64,000 bases of DNA from Curtobacterium sp. MCBA15_009 (GTDB taxonomy: Bacteria > Actinomycetota > Actinomycetes > Actinomycetales > Microbacteriaceae): assembly GCF_001864895.1 (NCBI RefSeq), contig NZ_MJGO01000041.1, positions 176,610 to 240,609 of the forward strand. Direction: 5' to 3'. The notes under the pieces were generated by a model. The model did no database searches. It was not told where the DNA came from and saw nothing but the letters and a program-made list of their open reading frames with translations. Below, one piece after another: positions 51,759 through 60,678 of this stretch; positions within the stretch are counted from its first letter, which is position 1; each line of letters begins with the position of its first letter. Made by a program: the position numbers and the translations under genes.

Positions 51759-52729
51759 CGAACACGACCAGCACCGAACCCGCCCTGGGCGGTACCCGCG
51801 GTGCAGCCAGCCCGACGCCGGACGTGACCGGAGCGACCGACGCGGGACGGGCCTCCCGACCGAACGGACGAGACGGACGCAGGCGCCGCCGCGCGGCCTG
51901 GGGCGTCATGTCCACCCGCGAGAAGGTCCTGCGCTACGTCCTGCTCATCGTGGTGCTCTTCATCACGATCGGCCCGTTCCTGTGGCAGCTGTCCACCTCG
52001 CTCAAGGGCGCCGGCGAGGACATCTACACCGCGAACCCGTCGTTCATCCCGACCGAGCCGACCTTCGAGAACTACCTCAAGGTCGCCGCAGCGATCCCGG
52101 TCTGGCGGTACATCGGCAACTCGCTGCTCGTCGCCGCGATCGACGTCTTCGGCAACATCGTGTTCGCGACGCTCGCCGGCTTCGCGCTCGCGCGGCTGCA
52201 GTGGCGGCACCGCAAGCTCGTCCTCGGCCTGTTCCTCGCCACGCTCGTGCTGCCCGGCGAGGCGACGATCATCTCGCAGTTCGTCACCGTCAAGGACCTC
52301 GGCCTCGCCGACAACCTGGTCGGCGTCGCCCTGCCCGGCATGATCGCCGCGCTCAACGTGCTGCTCATGTTCAACGCGTTCCGGCAGATCCCCGAGGAGA
52401 TCGACCAGGCCGCCGTCATGGACGGCGCCAACGCGATGCAACGCCTGCGGTACATCGCGCTGCCCGCCGTGCAGGGGACGATCGCGGTCATCGCGATCTT
52501 CTCGTTCATCGGCGCGTGGGACGACTTCCTGTGGCCGCTCATCGTGCTGCAGTCGCCGGAGAACCTCACCCTGACCGTCGGGTTGCAGTACCTGCAGGGC
52601 ACCTTCGCCACCGACCAGCGCATGATCGCCGCCGGCACCATGATCGCGTTCATCCCGATCGCCGTGATCTTCGCCGTCCTGCAGCGCTTCTTCTTCAAGG
52701 GCGTCGAAGAGGGCGGTGTGAAGGGCTGA
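51755..52729 (+). CDS. Sugar ABC transporter permease (MalG/UgpE-type)
   Basis: The 324-residue permease has a cytoplasmic N-terminal extension of about 55 residues rich in Arg, Gly and Thr, with a copy of the dispersed motif (51844-51862, GRASRPN). Six helices follow, and the EAA loop EIDQAAVMDGANAMQRLRYI. It is the second half of the importer. GTG start overlapping the preceding stop by four bases. Confidence 0.92.
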   Translation: MTNTTSTEPALGGTRGAASPTPDVTGATDAGRASRPNGRDGRRRRRAAWGVMSTREKVLRYVLLIVVLFITIGPFLWQLSTSLKGAGEDIYTANPSFIPTEPTFENYLKVAAAIPVWRYIGNSLLVAAIDVFGNIVFATLAGFALARLQWRHRKLVLGLFLATLVLPGEATIISQFVTVKDLGLADNLVGVALPGMIAALNVLLMFNAFRQIPEEIDQAAVMDGANAMQRLRYIALPAVQGTIAVIAIFSFIGAWDDFLWPLIVLQSPENLTLTVGLQYLQGTFATDQRMIAAGTMIAFIPIAVIFAVLQRFFFKGVEEGGVKG

Positions 52730-54126
52730 TGCGCTTCGGGGTCAACTACACGCCCTCGGTCGGCTGGTTCCACTCGTGGCTCGACTTCTCGCCGGCGGAC
52801 ACCGCCCGGGACCTCGAGGCGATCGCGTCGCTCGGCGCCGACCACGTGCGGATCTTCCCGCTCTGGCCCGTCGTCCAGCCGAACCGGACGCTCATCCGGG
52901 ACTCGGCACTGCAGGACGTCGCCACGGTGGTCGACATCGCCGGGTCGTTCGGGCTCGACGTCAACGTCGACGCCCTGCAGGGGCACCTGTCGAGCTTCGA
53001 CTTCGTGCCCTCGTGGCTGGACAGCTGGCACCGCCGCAACATGTTCACCGATCCGGACGTCGTCGCGTCGACCGCGGCGTACGTCCGGGCGCTCGCCGCA
53101 GCGGTCGCCGACAAGCCGAACCTGCTCGGCATCAGCATCGGCAACGAGGTCAACCAGTTCGCACACGCGCCGCACCCCGCCCCGCACACGATCACGGCGG
53201 AGCAGGGGCACGCGTGGGCGGCGGCGATGGTCGCGGCGGCGCGGTCCGGGCTGTCGTCCGGTTCGTCCGGCACGTCCGGCCCGTCGTCCGGCCCGTCGTC
53301 CGGTCTGGAGGCGCGGCTCGGCGACGGCACGTCTGCCCGGCCCGGCACCGGGTCGCGTCCACGGCCGCTGGTCACCGTCGCGCAGTACGACGCGGCCTGG
53401 TACGACGACGCGCAGCCCTTCGGCCCGGAGCACGCGGCGGACCACGGCGACGCCACGGTCACGCACTCGTGGGTGTTCAACGGGTCGGCGGCGCTGCACG
53501 GGGCACTCGGGGCCGGGTCGGTGCGGCACGGGGAGTACCTGCTCCAGCTCGCCGCCGCCTGGAACCGCGACGCGGCGCGGCCGAACTGGCTGCAGGAGGT
53601 CGGCGCCCCCACCAACGTCGTCGACCCCTCCGACGCCGCGTCGTTCACCGAGCAGACCATCCGGCACGTGCTCGACGCGCAGCAGGTGCTCGGCGTCACG
53701 TGGTGGTGCTCGCACGACGTCTCGCGGTCGCTCGCCGACTTCCCCGAGCTCGAGTACGACCTCGGGCTGTTCACGAACGACGGTCGGCTGAAGCCAGCCG
53801 GCGAGGCGTTCGCCGCCCTCGCCCGCGCCGGCGACACCGGGACGGCAGCGCCACCGTCCACGGCACTCGTCCTCGACGACGTGCTGCCCGACGGCGCGGT
53901 CCGCCACGGCACCCGCGCGGACTGCGCACCCGGCGGCCGGTTCGCCGCCGCCTGGCTCGCCCTCGCCGAGACGGCAGCCGACGGCCGCGGCCCGCAGGTC
54001 GTGCTCCGTTCCCGACTCGCCGACCACGCACTCCGCTCGGCGCGGGGGATCACGACCATCGTGGAGGTGCCCGACCACCTCGACGGCGCCACGCTCACGG
54101 TCGCACACCCCGCGACCATGCCCTGA
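52729..54126 (+). CDS. GH5-type glycoside hydrolase, probable N-glycan beta-mannosidase
   Basis: The 465-residue enzyme is a clan-A (beta/alpha)8 hydrolase: MRFGVNYTPSVGWFHSWL, SIGNEVNQFAH with acid/base Glu140, and NWLQEVGAPTN with nucleophile Glu290. It has no signal peptide, so it acts on imported sugars. It resembles the GH5_18 beta-mannosidases known from bifidobacterial N-glycan loci, which split Man-beta-1,4-GlcNAc; the subfamily is my inference. Residues about 173-212 are an insertion of Ser/Gly/Pro/Arg, including the dispersed motif (53307-53321). TGATG overlap upstream. Confidence 0.75.
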   Translation: MRFGVNYTPSVGWFHSWLDFSPADTARDLEAIASLGADHVRIFPLWPVVQPNRTLIRDSALQDVATVVDIAGSFGLDVNVDALQGHLSSFDFVPSWLDSWHRRNMFTDPDVVASTAAYVRALAAAVADKPNLLGISIGNEVNQFAHAPHPAPHTITAEQGHAWAAAMVAAARSGLSSGSSGTSGPSSGPSSGLEARLGDGTSARPGTGSRPRPLVTVAQYDAAWYDDAQPFGPEHAADHGDATVTHSWVFNGSAALHGALGAGSVRHGEYLLQLAAAWNRDAARPNWLQEVGAPTNVVDPSDAASFTEQTIRHVLDAQQVLGVTWWCSHDVSRSLADFPELEYDLGLFTNDGRLKPAGEAFAALARAGDTGTAAPPSTALVLDDVLPDGAVRHGTRADCAPGGRFAAAWLALAETAADGRGPQVVLRSRLADHALRSARGITTIVEVPDHLDGATLTVAHPATMP

Positions 54127-54184
54127 CCCCACCCCACCCTGCTGCCGGCAGGGACGCCTGCCCCTTGCGTCCCGGAAGGACCTC

Positions 54185-57100
54185 ATGCACGACGACATCC
54201 CCCTCACCACCGGACGCGCCCGACGGGTCCTCGACGAGCGGATCACGCCCGCGGTGCACGCGACCACGGCGGCGCTCCAGGCCGCCTGGCACGAGCTGCC
54301 GGGGGAGCCGATCCCGCCGACCGAGGGGTTCGCGCTCCCGTTCGAGCCCTACGAGGTCGGCACCCCGTGGGGCGCGGCCTGGGGCACGACGTGGTTCCGG
54401 CTGACCGGGACCGTGCCGACCGAGTGGGCCGGACGCCGGGTCGAGGCCGTCATCGACCTCGGCTTCGACAAGAACATGCCCGGGTTCCAGTGCGAGGGCC
54501 TCGTGTACCTGGCCGACGGTACCCCCGTGAAGTCGATCAACCCGCGCAACCAGTGGGTCCTGGTCACCGAGCGGGCCGAGGGCGGCGAGGCCGTCGAGCT
54601 CTTCGTCGAGGCGGCGTCGAACCCCGTCCTGCTCGACTACCACCCCTTCCTGCCGACGCAGGAGGGCGACGTGCAGACTTCGTCGTCGAAGCGCCTCTAC
54701 GCCACCCGCCGGATGGAGCTCGCCGTCTTCGAGTCCGAGGTGCACGACCTCGCCCTCGACGTCGACGTCCTGCTCGAACTGCAGGCCGAGCTGCCCGCCG
54801 GGCCCCGGCGCATGCGGATCCTGCAGGCGCTCGACGACGCCCTCGACCGGCTCGACCTGCAGCACATCCCCGAGACCGCCGGCGACGCCCGCGCGGCACT
54901 CGCCGACGTGCTCGCCGCCCCGGCCGAGGCGTCCGCGCACACCATCTCGGCGATCGGGCACGCGCACATCGACTCCGCGTGGCTCTGGCCCGTGCGCGAG
55001 ACGATCCGCAAGGTCGCCCGCACCACGTCGACGATGACCGAGCTCATCGACCAGACCGACGACTTCCTGTACGGCATGTCGAGCGCCCAGCAGTACGCGT
55101 GGATCAAGGAGCACCGCCCCGAGGTCTACGCCCGGGTCAGGGCAGCCGTCGAGGCCGGCCGGTTCCTGCCGATCGGCGGCATGTGGGTCGAATCCGACAC
55201 CGTGATGCCCACCGGCGAGAGCATCGTCCGGCAGTTCTCGCAGGGGCAGCGGTTCTTCGAGCGCGAGTTCGGCATCCGGCCGAAGGGTGTCTGGCTGCCG
55301 GACAGCTTCGGGTACTCGCCGGCGCTGCCGCAGCTCATGCGCCGCGCGGGCTTCGAATGGTTCTTCACGCAGAAGATCTCCTGGAACCAGGTGAACAAGT
55401 TCCCGCACCACACGTTCCTGTGGGAGGGCATCGACGGGTCGCGGGTGTTCTCGCACTTCCCGTCGATGGACACCTACAACTCGCGGTTGTCGGGCAGCGA
55501 GGTCGCGAAGGCCTCCCGGCAGTTCCGCGAGAACCGGCTCGCCACGGGCTCGATCGCCCCGGTCGGTTGGGGCGACGGCGGGGGCGGCACCACCCGTGAG
55601 ATGACCGGCACGGCCGCACGCCTCGCGGACCTCGAGGGCAGCGCGAAGGTCCGCTGGGAGCACCCGGACACGTTCTTCGACCGCGCGAAGGCCGAGCTGA
55701 CCGACCCGCCCGTGTGGGTGGGGGAGCTGTACCTCGAGCTGCACCGGGCCACGCTCACGTCGCAGCACGGCACGAAGCAGGGCAACCGTCGGTGCGAGCA
55801 GCTGCTCGTCGAGGCCGAGCTCTGGGCCGCGACCGCCGCGGCCCGCACCGACTTCGCGTACCCGTACGACGAGCTCGACGCCCTGTGGCAGCAGGTCCTG
55901 CTCCAACAGTTCCACGACATCCTGCCCGGCACCTCGATCGCGTGGGTGCACCGCGAGGCGGTCGCGAAGTACGCCGAGACGGCCGCAGCGCTCACCGCGA
56001 TCATCGAGCAGGCGCTCTCGGCGCTCGCCGGTGCCGGGGACGCGGCCGTCGTCGTGAACCCGGCCCCGTTCCTCCAGGCCGGCGCACCCGCGCAGGGCGC
56101 CGTCCTGGCGACCGACGTGCCGGAACCGACCGCCGCGTCCCTGACCGAGCAGGACGGCGGGTACGTGCTGGCGAACGACCTGGTGCGGGTCGTCGTCGAC
56201 GCGCAGGGGCTCGTGACGAGCGCCGTCGACCTGGCCAGCGGGCGCGAGGCGATCGCTCCCGGCCAGGCCGCCAACCTGCTGCAGCTGCACCAGGACTTCC
56301 CGAACATGTGGGACGCGTGGGACGTCGACCGGTACTACCGCAACCGCGTCGAGGACCTCGTGTCGACCACCGGGCTGACCGCGTCGGTCGACGGCACCGG
56401 GGCTGCACGGGTCGTCGTGTCCCGCGCCTTCGGTGACTCGACCGTCACGCAGGAGATCGTCCTGGCACCCGGCTCGCGCACGCTGGAGTTCGACCAGACC
56501 ACCGACTGGCACGAGACCGAGAAGTTCCTCAAGGTGGCGTTCCCGCTCGACGTCCGCGCCGAGCACACCGTCGCCGAGACCCAGTTCGGCGCGCAGAAGC
56601 GGGTGACGCACACGAACACCTCGTGGGAGACCGCGAAGTTCGAGACCTCGATGCACCGCTACGTGCTCGTGTCCGAGCCGGGCTTCGGCATCGCGCTCGT
56701 GAACGACTCGATCCACGGCTTCGACACCACCCGCGACGCCGTCGACGGACACGTCACCACCACCGTGCGGCTGTCGCTGCTGCGAGCCCCGCGGTTCCCG
56801 GACCCCGAGACCGACCAGGGCGTGCAGACGCACCGGTACGGCATCGTCGTCGGCACCGACCAGCTCGGTGCCACGTCGGCCGGCGTGGTGATGAACGCGG
56901 GCGCTCGGACGATCACCGGAGCGCACGGCTTCGACCCGCTGGTGCAGGTCTCCGGCGACGTCGTGTTGTCGAGCGTCAAGCTCGCCGACGACCGCTCCGG
57001 TGACCTGGTCGTGCGCGTGTACGAGCCGGTGGGGCAGCGGGGGACCGGCGGCATCGCGGTGTCCGAGGCCGGGGGCGCCGCGTCCGGTCCCGCCGCGTTC

Positions 57101-57220
57101 GGTCCCGCTGCCGAGGTCACCCTGCTCGAGGAGCCGCTGCCCGCCGGTTCCGTCGTCGACGCCTCGTCGTTCGCCGTCGACGCCTACGAGGTCCGCACCT
57201 TCCGCTTCCCACGCAAGTGA
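54185..57220 (+). CDS. GH38 alpha-mannosidase
   Basis: The 1011-residue cytoplasmic zinc enzyme has ISAIGHAHIDSAWLWPV (zinc ligands His and Asp), GGMWVESDTVMPTGES, WLPDSFGYSPALPQ with a probable nucleophile Asp, and LQQFHDILPGTSIAWVH, the full GH38 set. It removes alpha-linked mannose from imported glycan fragments. N-terminal (jelly-roll-like) and C-terminal beta domains bring it to the usual family length. AAGGA precedes the ATG. It lies 58 bases after the GH5 gene. Confidence 0.95.
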   Translation: MHDDIPLTTGRARRVLDERITPAVHATTAALQAAWHELPGEPIPPTEGFALPFEPYEVGTPWGAAWGTTWFRLTGTVPTEWAGRRVEAVIDLGFDKNMPGFQCEGLVYLADGTPVKSINPRNQWVLVTERAEGGEAVELFVEAASNPVLLDYHPFLPTQEGDVQTSSSKRLYATRRMELAVFESEVHDLALDVDVLLELQAELPAGPRRMRILQALDDALDRLDLQHIPETAGDARAALADVLAAPAEASAHTISAIGHAHIDSAWLWPVRETIRKVARTTSTMTELIDQTDDFLYGMSSAQQYAWIKEHRPEVYARVRAAVEAGRFLPIGGMWVESDTVMPTGESIVRQFSQGQRFFEREFGIRPKGVWLPDSFGYSPALPQLMRRAGFEWFFTQKISWNQVNKFPHHTFLWEGIDGSRVFSHFPSMDTYNSRLSGSEVAKASRQFRENRLATGSIAPVGWGDGGGGTTREMTGTAARLADLEGSAKVRWEHPDTFFDRAKAELTDPPVWVGELYLELHRATLTSQHGTKQGNRRCEQLLVEAELWAATAAARTDFAYPYDELDALWQQVLLQQFHDILPGTSIAWVHREAVAKYAETAAALTAIIEQALSALAGAGDAAVVVNPAPFLQAGAPAQGAVLATDVPEPTAASLTEQDGGYVLANDLVRVVVDAQGLVTSAVDLASGREAIAPGQAANLLQLHQDFPNMWDAWDVDRYYRNRVEDLVSTTGLTASVDGTGAARVVVSRAFGDSTVTQEIVLAPGSRTLEFDQTTDWHETEKFLKVAFPLDVRAEHTVAETQFGAQKRVTHTNTSWETAKFETSMHRYVLVSEPGFGIALVNDSIHGFDTTRDAVDGHVTTTVRLSLLRAPRFPDPETDQGVQTHRYGIVVGTDQLGATSAGVVMNAGARTITGAHGFDPLVQVSGDVVLSSVKLADDRSGDLVVRVYEPVGQRGTGGIAVSEAGGAASGPAAFGPAAEVTLLEEPLPAGSVVDASSFAVDAYEVRTFRFPRK

Positions 57221-57248
57221 TCGATCCATCCACACGAGGAGGAACGCC

Positions 57249-58223
57249 ATGAAGAAGTCCACGAAGTTCGGCATCGCGACCGCACTGGTCGCCATGCTCG
57301 CGGCACCACTGGTGCCCGCCGCGGCATCCGCGGCGCCGTCCGCGTCCGGGGCGGCCCACGGCCACGGGCACGGAGCGTCGCACGGTGGTCGACCCGGCCA
57401 CGGGCACGGTCACCACGCCGTCCCCACGAAGTCGGGGCCGACGAGCATCGCCTACGTCGAGGTGAACAACGACGAGCTCGCCAACGTCGGCCGGTACACG
57501 CTGGCGAACGGTGCGAACGCGTTCGACGTGGCGATCATCTTCGCCGCGAACATCAACCGGGACGAGAACGGCAAGGCCGTCCTGTACGCCAACGAGAACG
57601 TGCAGCGCACCCTCGACCAGGCCGCGACGCAGATCCGCCCGCTGCAGGCCAAGGGCATCAAGGTGACGCTCTCGGTGCTCGGCAACCACCAGGGCACCGG
57701 GTTGGCGAACTTCACGTCGAAGGCAGCCGCCCGGGACTTCGCGGCGCAGGTGTCGGCGACCGTCGAGAAGTACGGCCTCGACGGGGTCGACCTCGACGAC
57801 GAGTACTCCGACTACGGCGTCGACGGCACCCCGCAGCCGAACGAACAGTCGATCGGCTGGCTCATCAGCGCGCTGCGCGCAGACATGCCGGGCAAGATCA
57901 TCTCGTTCTACGACATCGGCCCGTCGTCCGACGCCCTGAAGACCGCGAGCCCGTCGATCGGGAAGAAGCTCGACTACGCCTGGAACCCGTACTACGGCAC
58001 CTACACGGCGCCGACGATCCCGGGCCTGCCGAAGTCGAAGCTCTCGGCCGCCGCGGTGGACATCCAGAACACCCCGGAGGCCACCGCCGTCTCGCTCGCG
58101 CAGCGCACGAAGGCCGACGGCTACGGCGTCTTCATGACGTACAACCTGCCGGACGGTGACGAGTCGGCCTACGTGTCGTCTTTCACGAACGTGCTGTACG
58201 GCCAGGCCGCGTCGTACCGCTGA
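57249..58223 (+). CDS. Secreted GH18 endo-beta-N-acetylglucosaminidase (Endo H type)
   Basis: The 324-residue protein has a signal peptide (cleavage near ASAAP, 28-30), a His/Gly-rich linker at 36-58, and a GH18 barrel of about 260 residues. The catalytic motif DGVDLDDE is at 178-185 with acid Glu185. SIAYVEVNNDELANVGRY and SFYDIGPSSD-like parts match Endo H/Endo F1, which cut the chitobiose core of high-mannose N-glycans. It is the only secreted enzyme of the locus and would release glycans from glycoproteins for uptake. Confidence 0.92.
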   Translation: MKKSTKFGIATALVAMLAAPLVPAAASAAPSASGAAHGHGHGASHGGRPGHGHGHHAVPTKSGPTSIAYVEVNNDELANVGRYTLANGANAFDVAIIFAANINRDENGKAVLYANENVQRTLDQAATQIRPLQAKGIKVTLSVLGNHQGTGLANFTSKAAARDFAAQVSATVEKYGLDGVDLDDEYSDYGVDGTPQPNEQSIGWLISALRADMPGKIISFYDIGPSSDALKTASPSIGKKLDYAWNPYYGTYTAPTIPGLPKSKLSAAAVDIQNTPEATAVSLAQRTKADGYGVFMTYNLPDGDESAYVSSFTNVLYGQAASYR

Positions 58224-58341
58224 CGCGCAGGTCCTGACGGCGGCTCGCGCCCCGTGCTCCCCGGCTCCGGCCTGGAGGCGCGGGGCGCGTCCGTCGTCGT
58301 GGTCCCGTTGGCTCCGGGGAGGCATCGGTTCCTCCTCGCCC

Positions 58342-58390
58342 CTGACGGTTCCGGTTCGCGGACCCCGGCGATCGTGAACCGGAACCGTCA
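58342..58390. repeat. 49-bp palindromic element, copy d
   Basis: Begins CTGACGGTTCCGGTTCGCG and ends GTGAACCGGAACCGTCA, the same length as copies at 43 kb. It lies 118 bases after the Endo H stop. Confidence 0.85.
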
Positions 58391-58448
58391 TCCACCGAGA
58401 ACGAGTCGCGGCCCGGCGTGCTCGATGCCGCGGCCGTACGATCGCCGC

Positions 58449-58739
58449 ATGCAGCTCGAGATCCGCGGCGAGGTGATCGAGTGGCGCGGACCGTCGCCGT
58501 TCTTCTTCGCCGTCGTGCCATCGGACACAGCCGAGGTCATCGCTGACCTCGCGCCGGTGCTCACCTACGGGTGGGGTGTGATCCCGGCGCGCGTGACGAT
58601 CGGCTCGGTGACGTGGACGACGTCGCTGTTCCCGAAGGACGGCGGCTACCTCGTGCCGTTGCGTGCTGCGGAGCGGAAGCGCGCCCGGGTGGAACTCGGC
58701 GACTCCCCGGAGATCACCTTGGAGTTCGCCGACCCCTGA
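58449..58739 (+). CDS. DUF1905-domain protein
   Basis: The 96-residue protein is a single DUF1905 domain: EIRGEVIEWRGPSPFFFAVVP, YGWGVIPARVTIG, SLFPKDGGYLVPLRAAERKRA. This small beta-barrel is common in bacteria, often near YdeI-like proteins, with no defined activity. It ends EITLEFADP. It is not clearly linked to either neighbour. Confidence 0.85.
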   Translation: MQLEIRGEVIEWRGPSPFFFAVVPSDTAEVIADLAPVLTYGWGVIPARVTIGSVTWTTSLFPKDGGYLVPLRAAERKRARVELGDSPEITLEFADP

Positions 58740-58866
58740 CGGAAAGCCACCGAGCGTCAGTCCTCCACAGTTCCGTCGATCGCGAGACCTTCGCACAGCC
58801 ATCGACGGCAGACCCCGGTGTCGCGGTCCTGCTCCCTACCGTCGAAGGTGTGGAGGGGAGGTGGCG

Positions 58867-59088
58867 ATGGTCGAACGACCTCGACATCCGAAGAAGGACA
58901 TCGAACACGTCATGCGTGCTGCCGAAGCGCGAGGCTGGCGTTTCGCGAAGGGGAGGAAGTACTACAAGGCGTACTGCCCGTGCGGCGAACACCTGCACAC
59001 GGTCCACCTGACGCCGTCGAACCCCTGGTACGTTGTGCATCTGAAGTATCGGCTCGCGCGAACGGGCTGCGAGGACAGGAGAACGTGA
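58867..59088 (+). CDS. HicA-like small protein, first gene of a two-gene unit
   Basis: The 73-residue basic protein reads KKDIEHVMRAAEARGWRFAK followed by YKAYCPCGEHLHTVHLTPSN and a helix ending RLARTGC. The helix-strand-strand-strand-helix order and the GWRF core resemble HicA-type dsRNA-binding toxins, but here the central strands carry CPCGEHLHTVH. A strong GGAGGGGAGG precedes ATG 58867. The stop overlaps the next start (TGATG). Toxin activity is inference; no catalytic His is proven. Confidence 0.65.
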   Translation: MVERPRHPKKDIEHVMRAAEARGWRFAKGRKYYKAYCPCGEHLHTVHLTPSNPWYVVHLKYRLARTGCEDRRT

Positions 59089-59420
59089 TGACGAACTACC
59101 TCGTGCGGTTCGAGTGCGTGGCGGAACTCGGGGCAGCGGACGATCCGCGCGAAGCCCTCGCGGTGGACTTCGACGCCATCGCGGAAGCACTCTTCGACCT
59201 CGACGACGTCCACGACCAGGACCTGACCGCTGACCTGTCGACCGGCACGCTCACCTTCTCGATCGGTGTCGACGCAGACGACGAGTTCGGTGCGCTCGAT
59301 CGTGCGCTCGGCGCGGTCCGGACCGCACTGCACGTTGCTGGACGCGGCACTCCCGGCTGGGAGCAGCACTACCGGATGCTGCGGCAGGAAGTCGGAGAAG
59401 CGCCGCTCGGAGCGCTCTAG
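59088..59420 (+). CDS. Small acidic partner protein
   Basis: The 110-residue acidic protein (LVRFECVAELGAADDPREAL ... FSIGVDADDEFGALDRALGA, shortened) is translationally coupled to the basic 73-residue gene (TGATG). The basic-acidic pairing and size are as in toxin-antitoxin modules. Its fold looks like a ferredoxin-like alpha/beta domain, and no DNA-binding segment is clear. Function not known. Confidence 0.65.
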   Translation: MTNYLVRFECVAELGAADDPREALAVDFDAIAEALFDLDDVHDQDLTADLSTGTLTFSIGVDADDEFGALDRALGAVRTALHVAGRGTPGWEQHYRMLRQEVGEAPLGAL

Positions 59421-59467
59421 GGGCGGCTCGGGCGTGCGCGGCCGTTCGTCGTCTCAGCTGCTGTGGG

Positions 59468-60352
59468 TCACAACCAAGTGGCGACGCCGCCGTGCCCGGA
59501 GCAGGTACCCCGCCGCGACTGGCTGTAGCTGTAGGCACCGTCGACACACTGTGCAGTCGCTCCGGCGGGTGCGCTCGAAGCTGCTTCGGGTCGACAGGCC
59601 GTTGCGCCCGCGGAATTGACGTACGTGCCGGCGGAGCACGTCGGAGCTGCGGGAGCGACGTAGGTGCCGACCGTCGTGACCTGCGTCACCGGCGGGGTCG
59701 TCACTCGTTCGCTCGTCAGGACCCGACCGGACTCCACGCCATCGGTGTAGGTGACCGTGTAGGTCTTCGTGGTGACGCCCCGCACCCCGGGCGTCGTGAC
59801 CGTCGTCGTCCCCTGCGCCAGCGTCGAGCTCTGCACCGTCGTGGCGCTGAACGGGATCCGTGAGGTCTCCGTCACTGCCTTGGTCGTGACCACCGGCGTG
59901 GGTGTCGGCGACGGTGTGGGCGTCACCGTCACCGTCACCGTCGGTGTCGGTGTCGGTGACGTCTTCGGCTTCGCGACCGTCGTCGCGCTCGGGGTCGTCG
60001 CGGCGGCGACCTGTGTCGGCACGTCCGGCAACGGATGGGTCGCACCGTAGGCCGAGGTGGAGCCGATCAGAGCGGCGAGAGCGATGCCCGCACCGATCGC
60101 GGCAGTAGCTCGCTTCCTCGGGATCCGGAGCCACGTCGAGCGCCGGAAGGCGACGGCGTAGAGCGTCGTGGGCAGGATGACGAGCGCGATCATCATCAGC
60201 ATCCCCCAGACCCCGGTCGATGCGAAACCGGCGAGTGCGAGGACGGCGGTTCCGACGATGCCGACCCACGTGATGATCGGTACCCGACGACGGGTACGTG
60301 GCGAACGCGGGCTTGTGGTCTGGCGGGGGTTCGGCACTGAGCTCCTATGCAT
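59468..60352 (-). CDS. Membrane-anchored surface protein with G5 and DUF3761 domains
   Basis: The 294-residue protein has two or three hydrophobic N-terminal segments (about 25-65 and 82-105), a Thr/Pro-rich linker with TPTPTVTVTVTPTPSPTPTP, a G5 domain near 160-230 (FSATTVQSSTLAQGTTTVTTPGVRG, in parts) and a Cys-containing DUF3761 tail ending GTCSGHGGVATWL. G5 domains bind peptidoglycan or GlcNAc; the tail often ends secreted actinobacterial proteins. The cell-wall role is inferred from domains. Confidence 0.85.
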   Translation of the reverse strand: MHRSSVPNPRQTTSPRSPRTRRRVPIITWVGIVGTAVLALAGFASTGVWGMLMMIALVILPTTLYAVAFRRSTWLRIPRKRATAAIGAGIALAALIGSTSAYGATHPLPDVPTQVAAATTPSATTVAKPKTSPTPTPTVTVTVTPTPSPTPTPVVTTKAVTETSRIPFSATTVQSSTLAQGTTTVTTPGVRGVTTKTYTVTYTDGVESGRVLTSERVTTPPVTQVTTVGTYVAPAAPTCSAGTYVNSAGATACRPEAASSAPAGATAQCVDGAYSYSQSRRGTCSGHGGVATWL

Positions 60353-60539
60353 GGCGAGGACCGCTCAAGTGTCCTGGCGACAGCTCTGCCGTCCCATCCC
60401 CAGTTCGGGGTGATGTCGATCGCACGCTGCGGCGGTTCATCCGTGGTGCGAGGTTGATCACTCGGTGCGCCGGAACGAACTCGCACCGGGCGTGCAACCG
60501 TGCATCGAGCGACGAAGCATGGGGCAGAAGGAAGAAGAG

Positions 60540-60610
60540 AGGGGATGACGGGAATCGAACCCGCGTAGCCAGTTTGGAAGACTGGGGCTCTACCATTGAG
60601 CTACATCCCC
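60540..60610 (-). tRNA. tRNA-Gly (TCC)
   Basis: Acceptor GGGGATG/CATCCCC, D stem GCTC/GAGC, anticodon stem CCAGT/ACTGG with loop CTTCCAA, T arm GCGGG-TTCGATT-CCCGT, discriminator T. CCA is not encoded. Confidence 0.96.
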
Positions 60611-60678
60611 GCGCCTGCGCACCAGGCGCAGCCCGATCATCGTAGCGGACGAACGGGCACCGAACGAACGAGCACGAC

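Noticed and set aside
54095..57295. 1066-codon minus-strand frame opposite the GH38 gene
   Set aside because: Shadow of a confirmed alpha-mannosidase with all catalytic motifs on the plus strand.
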